Shown in pieces: positions 8,928-15,108 of a stretch of 64,000 nucleotides of DNA. Each line of letters starts with the position of its first letter. Position 1 is the first letter of the stretch. The notes under the pieces are model-generated. The model did no database searches. It saw only the letters and a program-made list of their open reading frames with translations, and was not told the DNA's origin. The position numbers were made by a program, and so were the translations under genes. Source of the DNA: Methylorubrum populi (GTDB lineage Bacteria; Pseudomonadota; Alphaproteobacteria; Rhizobiales; Beijerinckiaceae); contig JAQIIU010000003.1 in NCBI GenBank assembly GCA_036946625.1, forward strand, positions 1,563,001 through 1,627,000. Direction: 5' to 3'.

Positions 8928-9965
8928 TCACGCGAAGGCCGGCATGACGTCGCGGATGAACCGCTCCAGCGAGCGCTTCTTGCGGGCATGGCCGATGCCG
9001 CTGTCGATCCAGACCGAGTACTGGTCGTAGCCCATCGCCTCGTAAGCCTTGAGGCGGGCAATGACCGTATCGGGCTCGCCGATGACGAGGTTCCGGGCGA
9101 TCGTGTCGGGCGCGTATTGCGGCATCGAGGCCTGGAGGTCGGCGTCGAGGCCGCGGATGAAGCCCTGCTCGATCGGGAGCTTGTTCTGGAACAGGGCGCC
9201 GAAGGCGCAGTAGAACCGGCTCAGATCCTCGCTCAGCCGTGCCGTGTCCTCGGGGGAATCCGACACGAAGGTGTGCTGCAGCAGCATGATCTGCGGGCGC
9301 GCCACCCCGGGCGCGTCGGCGCAGGCCTTGTCGAAGCGGCCGATCAGCGCCTCGACCTCGCCGTCGCCCGAGGCGAGCGGCGTGACCTGGACGTTGCAGC
9401 CGTTCTCGACGGCGAAGGCGTGGGAGTTCGGATCGCGCGCCGCGACCCAGACCGGGATGCCCGGCCTCTGGAGCGGCCTCGGTGTCGCGGTGGTCTTCGG
9501 GAAGCGCCAGAACTCGCCCTCGTGGGTGTAGTCGCCGGTCCACAGGCCGCGCAGGGCCGGGATCATCTCGCGCATCCGCTGGCCGGCGCCCCAGGCGTCG
9601 AGGCCGGGCATCAGGCGCTCGTACTCGAAGCTGTAGGCACCCCGGGCGATGCCGAGATCGAGCCGCCCGCCGGTGGCGAGATCGGTCATCGCCGCCTCCC
9701 CGGCGAGGCGGATCGGGTGCCAGAACGGCGCGATCACCGTGCCGGTCCCGAGCCGGATGCGCTCGGTGCGGGCGCCGAGATAGGCGAGGTTGATGAAGGG
9801 ATTGGGAGCGATCGTGAACTCCATCCCGTGGTGCTCGCCGATCCAGGCCGCCTCGAACCCGCCCCGCTCCGCCGTCTGGACGAGGTCGGTCAGTTCATCG
9901 AACAGCTCGGCATGGGTGCGCGCGTCGTCGAAGCGCTCCATGTGGACGAAGAGAGAGAATTTCAT
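8928..9965 (-). CDS. LLM-class (luciferase-like) flavin-dependent monooxygenase
   Basis: A 345-residue bacterial-luciferase-fold protein starting MKFSLFVHMERFDD, with EAAWIGEHHG, RIRLGTGTVIAPFWHP and GRLDLGIARGAYSFEY, all characteristic of class C flavoprotein monooxygenases. Such enzymes use reduced FMN supplied by a separate flavin reductase, which is fused to a hydrolase in the gene immediately upstream. The partnership recalls RutA/RutF of pyrimidine breakdown, but no RutB or RutC partner is present, so the substrate is different or unknown. A 68-nt gap separates it from the fusion gene. Confidence 0.9.
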   Translation of the reverse strand: MKFSLFVHMERFDDARTHAELFDELTDLVQTAERGGFEAAWIGEHHGMEFTIAPNPFINLAYLGARTERIRLGTGTVIAPFWHPIRLAGEAAMTDLATGGRLDLGIARGAYSFEYERLMPGLDAWGAGQRMREMIPALRGLWTGDYTHEGEFWRFPKTTATPRPLQRPGIPVWVAARDPNSHAFAVENGCNVQVTPLASGDGEVEALIGRFDKACADAPGVARPQIMLLQHTFVSDSPEDTARLSEDLSRFYCAFGALFQNKLPIEQGFIRGLDADLQASMPQYAPDTIARNLVIGEPDTVIARLKAYEAMGYDQYSVWIDSGIGHARKKRSLERFIRDVMPAFA

Positions 9966-10033
9966 GTCGGCCTCGGCGAGAAGGGGCTGTGCGCGACGGA
10001 GGTGGATGCGGGCGGCGGGCGAGGCGGCCCCGA

Positions 10034-11797
10034 TCAGGCCGCCGGACCCGGGTGCAGGGTCTGGACCGTTCCCGCGGTGACGTTGCCCGCGTAGACGCCG
10101 AAGGCATTCTCCCGGCGCTCGCGGGCGTAGCGGTCGAGCATCGTCCGGACCGCCGGATCCCGGATCGGGCAGTTCGCGAGATCCGCGACCGGCCAGAGGC
10201 GGGTGCCGGGGCCGGTCTGGCCGGAGAAGCTCCCGCGATAGACGATCGAGGTCGGGGCGCCCGGCGTGCCGTGATCCTCGTAGACGGCGAACAGGAACCC
10301 GAGTTCGGCCGCGACGCTCAGGGACGCGAGCTTGCCGTGCAGGCTTTTCGGATCGGAGGACGGTTCGAGGCAGGGGGCCGAGGGCAGGGCGAGGCGCCCG
10401 TCGCGCTCCTCGACCAGAAGGATTTCGCCCTCCGATTCGAGGATAGCCCGGACCTCGCTGGAGCGGGCGCTGGCCGCCACCGCATCCTGGGCGAGACCGA
10501 ACTCGACATAGGCGCCGCGGCAATAGCCGAGCGGCATCCGGTTGCTGCCGTCGAAATCGACCACTTCGCCGATGAGGATGTCGTGGTCGCCGGCCGCCAC
10601 CACCTCGTGCAGGCGGCAGTCGAACCACGCGGCGCAATCCTCCAGCACCGGGGAGCCGGTGGCGCCCGAGGCCCAGGCGACCTGCTCGAACTTGTCGGGG
10701 CGCTTCGAGGCGAACACGCCGGACACGTCGCGCTGGTCCTGCGCCAGGATGTTCACGGCGAACCGCGGCGCGGCCTTGAACACCGGGTGGCTCGAGGCCG
10801 TGCGGGCGATGCAGATCGAGACGAGCGGCGGATCGAGCGAGACCGAGCTGAACGAGTTCGCGGTAAATCCCCGCGGCTCGCCGTTCTCCTGCAGCGTCGT
10901 CACGACGGTGACGCCGGTGGCGAAGGCACCGAGCGCGTTGCGGAAGCGCTTCGGCGCGGCGGTGGGCTCCTCCGCTTCGAGCGCGGCGAGGAAACGTGCG
11001 ATCTCGGCATTGACCCTGGCCGCCCCGACCAGGGGCATCATGTGGCGCTCGCCCGACAGGACGAGCCCGCGGGCGCCCGGGACCGCCGCGGCCATCGCCC
11101 GCGTCATCTCGGGGGTGGAGTTGGGGTCGTGCTGGCCCGTCATGAACAGGGCCGGCACCGACAGGCCCGGGAGACGCCCGGCATAGGCGGCGTCGGCGGT
11201 GGCGAAGACCCGGTAGGCCAGGGCGTAGCCCTGCTCGTCGGCCCGTTCCAGCAGGCCCCGCATCCGCTCCGCCTCGTCGGCGAGATGCGGCGGCGCCGGG
11301 GAATCGAACCAGCGTGCCAACGTGGTCTCGACCCCGGGGCCGGCCTCGCCCGCCTCCAGGGCCTCGACCCGGCGCAGGACCGCCGCGCTCTGCTCGGCGC
11401 TGCGGCGGTAGACGGCGTTGAGCGCGGTGACGCTGGCCACCCGCGCGGGATGCGACAGGGCCGTCTCCAGCGCCACCATCGCGCCCATCGAGTGGCCGAC
11501 CAGATGCGCGCGCCCGATCCCCAGCGCGTCGAGGACGCCGACGAGCTGGGCGGCGTAGTCCGCCAGATCCGGCCTGCCCTTCGGCAGGTCCGAGCCGCCA
11601 TGGCCCATCATGTCGTAGGCGTGGACCGGCCGCACCCCGGCGAAGGCGGCGATCTGCGGCCGCCACACGGAGTGGTCGAGACCGACCCCGTGGATGAACA
11701 GGATCGGGGTCGCCCCCGTCTCGGCGCCGGCCGAGATGACGGCGGTGCGCCGACCCTCCCGGTCGGTCAGGACGGCGGGGGAAGCGGCCTCAGGCAT
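10034..11797 (-). CDS. fused alpha/beta hydrolase - flavin reductase, with an extra C-terminal domain
   Basis: One uninterrupted 587-residue reading frame from the ATG at 11797. Residues 1-275 are an alpha/beta hydrolase with HGVG, nucleophile GHSMG (Ser103), Asp224 (GQHDPN) and His252 (ERHMMP). Residues about 285-430 are an FMN-binding split-barrel flavin reductase of the RutF/HpaC type (FATGVTVVTT, GFTANSFSSVSLDPPLV, GYCRGAYVEFG). Residues about 440-587 are a further domain I cannot name, faintly Nudix-like (EGEILLVEERDG...). It overlaps the DUF1185 gene by 8 bp. It probably provides reduced flavin to the neighbouring LLM monooxygenase and hydrolyses a pathway intermediate. Confidence 0.88.
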   Translation of the reverse strand: MPEAASPAVLTDREGRRTAVISAGAETGATPILFIHGVGLDHSVWRPQIAAFAGVRPVHAYDMMGHGGSDLPKGRPDLADYAAQLVGVLDALGIGRAHLVGHSMGAMVALETALSHPARVASVTALNAVYRRSAEQSAAVLRRVEALEAGEAGPGVETTLARWFDSPAPPHLADEAERMRGLLERADEQGYALAYRVFATADAAYAGRLPGLSVPALFMTGQHDPNSTPEMTRAMAAAVPGARGLVLSGERHMMPLVGAARVNAEIARFLAALEAEEPTAAPKRFRNALGAFATGVTVVTTLQENGEPRGFTANSFSSVSLDPPLVSICIARTASSHPVFKAAPRFAVNILAQDQRDVSGVFASKRPDKFEQVAWASGATGSPVLEDCAAWFDCRLHEVVAAGDHDILIGEVVDFDGSNRMPLGYCRGAYVEFGLAQDAVAASARSSEVRAILESEGEILLVEERDGRLALPSAPCLEPSSDPKSLHGKLASLSVAAELGFLFAVYEDHGTPGAPTSIVYRGSFSGQTGPGTRLWPVADLANCPIRDPAVRTMLDRYARERRENAFGVYAGNVTAGTVQTLHPGPAA

Positions 11798-12380
11798 CGC
11801 CGGCCTCGATCTCCCGCAGATCCTGGTAGCGGTCGCCGATGCGATGATGCGGGCGCCCGCCGACGGAGGCGCCCAGCGCCACCACGACCTCGTCGGGCGC
11901 CGGCGCATCGAGGATCGAGAACTGCACGGTGAGGTAATGCGAGCGCATGCCCTCGTCGTGCTTGTGCATCAGCGGGATCACGATCGGGCAATCCGGACCG
12001 CCGCGCGTGTTGGTGAAGCTCAGGTAGCTCTTGGCACCCACCGCCTGCCGGTAATGGTTGCCGAAGCGCAGGGTGTGGATCAGCGCCGAGGCGTGCTCGA
12101 TCTCGCCTTCCGTGCCGACGACGGCGGCCTTGCCGTAGCCCTCGACCGCCTCGCCGGACCCGACGGCGCGGATGATCTCGGCGGTCAGCAGGGCGCCGAG
12201 CTCCGGCGCGATCCTGCGGATCTCGGGCCTGAGATCCTCGACGAAGCCCCGCCCCGCCCAGGGGTTCTTCAGGACGGCGGCGACGCCGAACAGCTTGAGC
12301 GGCTGCGGGGCGGACCGCCCGCCCTCGATGAAGGTGGTCTCTTGGTAAGCGACGAGCTTGCGGATCGACGACACGGGCAT
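11790..12380 (-). CDS. DUF1185 'amino acid synthesis' family protein
   Basis: A 196-residue protein beginning MPVSSIRKLVAYQETTFIEGG, with GRGFVEDLRPEI, GKAAVVGTEGEIEHASALIH and KSYLSFTNTRGGPDCPIVIP, which I recognise as PF06684 (DUF1185). From memory, a structure of this family shows a chorismate-mutase-like fold, but its reaction is not established. It is the first gene of the operon, about 15 nt after the predicted transcription start. The putative ribosome site AGGGAG directly abuts the ATG at 12380, so the GTG two codons later may be the true start. Confidence 0.8.
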   Translation of the reverse strand: MPVSSIRKLVAYQETTFIEGGRSAPQPLKLFGVAAVLKNPWAGRGFVEDLRPEIRRIAPELGALLTAEIIRAVGSGEAVEGYGKAAVVGTEGEIEHASALIHTLRFGNHYRQAVGAKSYLSFTNTRGGPDCPIVIPLMHKHDEGMRSHYLTVQFSILDAPAPDEVVVALGASVGGRPHHRIGDRYQDLREIEAGDA

Positions 12381-12401
12381 CTCCCTGCGATGGGGATGAC
12401 A

Positions 12402-12429
12402 GTATTACGGTATACCATAAGACGGCAAG
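12402..12429 (-). promoter_or_regulatory. promoter with embedded GntR-type operator heading the catabolic operon
   Basis: On the minus strand CTTGCC (12429-12424), a 16-nt spacer and TAATAC (12407-12402) make a promoter whose start would fall about 15 nt before the DUF1185 gene. The near-perfect palindrome TTACGG-TATA-CCATAA (12405-12420) fills the spacer, a position suited to repression. The same layout with four differences over about 27 bp occurs at 3003-3030. The divergent GntR/FCD gene at 12781 is the obvious candidate regulator. Confidence 0.68.
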
Positions 12430-12780
12430 GTGTTTTCGGCATCATTCTGCTTATTTTGCGAGCCATGATGCATCGCAAGCGATCTTCTTGCACTGCAAGG
12501 GGCAGCTTTTCACGATATAGGCCAGCCGGTTCAGCCCGAGACCGTTCGGTCACGGCCGGCAATGCGCACAAAATTTTTGCATTGCATGGTATCCCGGGGA
12601 GCCGGCGCTGGCCCGCATCGTCGGGAAGACGGGCGCTTGCAGGCCGGGCCTCGCACGGCCTATCGCGGCGGATGCGGACGGAGCCGTATCGATTCGGCGC
12701 GTATCCGAGGTGTGGGGTACCCGCCCACGATCTCGCCGCGAGGGTGCACGAGGGACGGGCGAGGCAGGAAGCAGACTTCG
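12430..12780. other. intergenic region between the catabolic operon and its regulator
   Basis: About 350 bp without a supportable gene. An open frame continuing upstream from the regulator exists, but its composition and lack of homology signals argue against translation. The first 170 bp are richer in A and T than the flanks and should hold the regulator promoter. I could not assign its boxes. Confidence 0.4.
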
Positions 12781-13452
12781 ATGGTGGCGGGGATTCTACG
12801 AGTCGAGCGGGAAACGAAGTCGCTGCGCGAGATGACGCTCGACAAGATGCGTCGGGCGATCCTCGACCAGCATTTCAAGCCCGGCGACCGCTTGGTCGAG
12901 CGCGAACTGTGCGACCAGCTCGCCGTCAGCCGCTCCGTCGTCCGCGAAGTGCTCCGGCACCTCGAGGCCGAAGGCATCGTCGAGATCGTGCCCAACCGCG
13001 GTCCGATCGTGGCGGTGCTCACCCGGGCACAGGCGCGCCAGATCTACGAGGTGCGCGGCTATCTTGAGGCGCTGGCCGCACGGGGCTGCGCCGAAGGCTC
13101 CGATGCGCCTGCGGTGGCGGATACGCTGGATGCCAGCCTGGAACGCATCGCCCATGGCTACGCGACCAAGGACGCCGCCCTGATCCTGGAAGCGACCGCG
13201 CAGTTCTACGAGCGCATGTTCCTGGCGAGCGGCCGGGAGATCGCCTGGGACATCGTGTCGGCGCTGCACATGCGCATCACGCATCTGCGCTCGATCACCA
13301 TCGCCACGCCTGGCCGCGCCACGGACGGCCCCGAGGAGATGCGGCGGATCGTGGCCGCGATCCGGGCTCGTGACGGAGAGGCCGCGTTCCAGGCCAGCCT
13401 CTCGCATGTCGAGCGCGCCGAGCAACTGGCGCTTGCCGAGATCAACCCCTAG
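12781..13452 (+). CDS. GntR family transcriptional regulator, FCD (FadR) subfamily
   Basis: A 223-residue regulator from the ATG at 12781. The N-terminal winged helix-turn-helix includes LDKMRRAILDQHFKPGDRLVERELCDQLAVSRSVVREVLRHLEAEG (about residues 16-65, motif given in part: FKPGDRLVERELCDQL), the canonical GntR DNA-binding core. The C-terminal part is an all-helical FCD effector domain (RGYLEALAARGCAE; HMRITHLRSI). It is divergent from the catabolic operon. The palindromic operators at 12405-12420 and 3006-3021 have the size and symmetry expected for FCD regulators, so it most likely represses the operon until a pathway carboxylate binds. Confidence 0.9.
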   Translation: MVAGILRVERETKSLREMTLDKMRRAILDQHFKPGDRLVERELCDQLAVSRSVVREVLRHLEAEGIVEIVPNRGPIVAVLTRAQARQIYEVRGYLEALAARGCAEGSDAPAVADTLDASLERIAHGYATKDAALILEATAQFYERMFLASGREIAWDIVSALHMRITHLRSITIATPGRATDGPEEMRRIVAAIRARDGEAAFQASLSHVERAEQLALAEINP

Positions 13453-13468
13453 GAGCCCGTCCGAGTCA

Positions 13469-13684
13469 GAGCCTGTTTGACTGCAGTGATCCCATCTCGC
13501 CCCTCATCCTGAGGTGCCGCGTGAGCGGCCTCGAAGGGTGTTCCAGATCCCGCGCGATTTCTGGAGCACCCTTCGAGGCCTCCGCTGCGCTCCGGCACCT
13601 TAGGATGAGGGTGGGGATGGGAGTAGGACCTTCCCTCGCCTTGCCGTTGCCTGACGAAGACACGGCGGCCGGTCAAACAGGCTC
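13469..13684. repeat. MITE-like element, copy A
   Basis: A 216-bp non-coding element bounded by 13-bp inverted repeats GAGCCTGTTTGAC (13469-13481) and GTCAAACAGGCTC (13672-13684), with a 3-bp flanking duplication TCA. It contains an internal palindrome (CTCATCCTGAGGTGCCG ... GGCACCTTAGGATGAG). A second copy, inverted, is at 48646-48862. The termini match those of the IS5-type element at 46253-47190, so that transposase is the likely mobiliser. Confidence 0.85.
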
Positions 13685-13816
13685 TCAGTGTCTCGACGGC
13701 GAGGCTGCTGGGTGATTCACTCGGCTCATGGTCTAAGGTGTTTCGCTCCTGGGACGTCGATCAGAACTGGTTGCTGCCGCCAACGTCCCGCATGCGCACA
13801 CCGACGCCTTCGCAAA

Positions 13817-13866
13817 CGCACGAAAAGGGCCGCACCGGACATCTCCGGAGCGGCCCTTTTCGTGCG
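13817..13866. terminator. bidirectional intrinsic terminator
   Basis: A 17-bp perfect stem, CGCACGAAAAGGGCCGC (13817-13833) pairing with 13850-13866, with a central loop and runs of A and T flanking the GC core on either strand. It lies just downstream of the small secreted-protein gene (minus strand) and beyond the regulator and MITE (plus strand). Confidence 0.8.
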
Positions 13867-13894
13867 TCGTCCCGGCGCCGGGGGAGCGCGTGGG

Positions 13895-14212
13895 TCAGGG
13901 CGCGACGCGGCCGACCGCCGTGCGCGGGCCGTTCAGGAACGAGACGGGCATGTCGCAGAAGCAGCGGGCGCCCAAGGGGCGCGGACCCGGCAGCGGGCAG
14001 GAAAAGGGCTGAAGCCCGCTGATGCCGGATTGCACCGCGTCGCAGTTCAGGCCCATGGCCCTGCGCGGCGGCGGGCCGCCCCAATCGCGATAGGCGCGGG
14101 GCCGCGGCGGCGGGGCGTCGTAGCCCTCGTCGTCGTACTGCGCGTGGGCGGGGGCGAGGCTTCCGGCGAAGGCGACCAGGGCCGCGATGCCGAGGGTACG
14201 GACGGGACGCAT
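13895..14212 (-). CDS. small secreted hypothetical protein
   Basis: A 105-residue protein with a clear signal peptide, MRPVRTLGIAALVAFAGSLAPAHA, in which cleavage is expected after AHA. The mature part begins QYDDEGYDAPPPRPR, then a Pro/Arg-rich segment and a compact part with three Cys (NCDAVQSG; FSCPLPG; RCFCDMP). I do not recognise a family. It lies between two terminators and appears to be its own transcription unit. Confidence 0.65.
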   Translation of the reverse strand: MRPVRTLGIAALVAFAGSLAPAHAQYDDEGYDAPPPRPRAYRDWGGPPPRRAMGLNCDAVQSGISGLQPFSCPLPGPRPLGARCFCDMPVSFLNGPRTAVGRVAP

Positions 14213-14370
14213 GATGTCGGGCTCTCCGCTCGATGGACCTCGCTGAACCGCAGATCGCCCACTTCGGAGCGACGTGAGATTCGCGAGAGATTAGGGGCCG
14301 CTCCGCGATGGAGCCGGCGACGCATCGAGCCTTGCGGCGCCCGGGCGGCGGAAAAGTGGCGAAGCCGGCT

Positions 14371-14408
14371 TCGAACGGAAACGGCCCGCTCCGTCGGGAG
14401 CGGGCCGT
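14371..14408 (-). terminator. terminator downstream of the phasin gene
   Basis: A 12-bp perfect stem (14381-14392 with 14397-14408) around a 4-nt loop. On the minus strand it is followed by TTTCCG, about 40 nt after the phasin stop codon. Confidence 0.7.
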
Positions 14409-14449
14409 CGGATCGTGCGCGGCGCGGGACGAGCGCCGCGGAGGACGGA

Positions 14450-14926
14450 TCAGGACGTCGCCTTCTGCGCGTCGTTGGCGTTCTCGCGGGCGGTCTCGAC
14501 GCCCTGCTCGTAGGCCTGGCGGGCCTCGGCGGCTCCCTGCTGCATGGCGCTCTTGGCGTTCTCGGCGCTCTGCTGGAACGCGCTCTGGGCGAGACCGCCG
14601 AACTCCTTGGCCTGCGCCTGGATCGCGGCGAACTGCGCACGCACGAACTCGGCCTGGTGCTGCATCGCCTCCTGAACGTCGCGCGAGCGGACGAGCTTCT
14701 GCGCCAGGTCGAACGCGGCGTTGACGTTCTGCTCGGCGTACTCGAAACCGCGGCTGGAGATGCTGGTCGCGTTGGCGCGGGCGAGATCGGTCGAGCCCTG
14801 CACCGTGTCCGCGGTGCGGCGGGCGGCACCGATGAACGAGTCGAAGGCCTTCCGGGCCTGCTCGACGCTCTTCTCGGCGAAGTCGCGCATCTCGGTGGGG
14901 ATCTCGTAATTCGGGGTGCTGCTCAT
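14450..14926 (-). CDS. phasin family protein (PHA granule-associated)
   Basis: A 158-residue, almost wholly helical protein from the ATG at 14926, which is preceded by AGGAGA. It has EMRDFAEKSVEQARKAFDSF and SRGFEYAEQNVNAAFDLAQKL, the signature of the phasin_2 family, then an Ala/Gln-rich C-terminus able to form a coiled coil. Phasins coat polyhydroxyalkanoate granules, which fits a methylotroph-like alphaproteobacterium. A perfect palindrome about 50 bp upstream may be the operator for a PHA-responsive repressor. Confidence 0.9.
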   Translation of the reverse strand: MSSTPNYEIPTEMRDFAEKSVEQARKAFDSFIGAARRTADTVQGSTDLARANATSISSRGFEYAEQNVNAAFDLAQKLVRSRDVQEAMQHQAEFVRAQFAAIQAQAKEFGGLAQSAFQQSAENAKSAMQQGAAEARQAYEQGVETARENANDAQKATS

Positions 14927-14974
14927 GCCTGTCTCCTCTGATGTCGCGTCGGGCGCTCGTTGTGCGGCGCACAA

Positions 14975-14987
14975 TGTGCAATGCACA
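14975..14987. promoter_or_regulatory. palindromic candidate operator upstream of the phasin
   Basis: TGTGCA-A-TGCACA is a perfect 13-bp palindrome 48 bp before the phasin start, inside a TGC/GCA-rich stretch. PhaR-type repressors of phasin genes are known to favour TGC-rich palindromes, so this is a candidate PhaR site. Assignment is by position and composition only. Confidence 0.4.
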
Positions 14988-15108
14988 ATAGCGCAGGGTG
15001 TGCCCTTTTGCCAGCCCCGTGGAGCCAATTAAGGTTACCAGTTGATAAACGTGTGTCGGCGCGCTTCAGTGTCCACGTCCGGCGGCAGTTAAGTTACACA
15101 GGGCCCTG

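Noticed and set aside
7430..9061. 543-codon minus-strand frame rich in Arg and Gly
   Set aside because: Alternative frame of the aldehyde dehydrogenase and LLM genes; no motifs.
8928..11666. A 912-residue fusion of an Arg-rich region with the LLM monooxygenase
   Set aside because: The LLM gene starts at MKFSLFVHM (9965); the upstream part is another frame of the hydrolase/flavin-reductase gene.
12582..12597. Possible extra half-operator (ATGGTATCCC) before the regulator
   Set aside because: Only one half resembles the palindrome, and the second arm does not match; too weak to call.
12562..12780. Upstream extension of the GntR regulator to an ATG at 12562
   Set aside because: The extra 73 residues lack any similarity to GntR proteins, and the winged-helix domain starts at the expected distance from the ATG at 12781.
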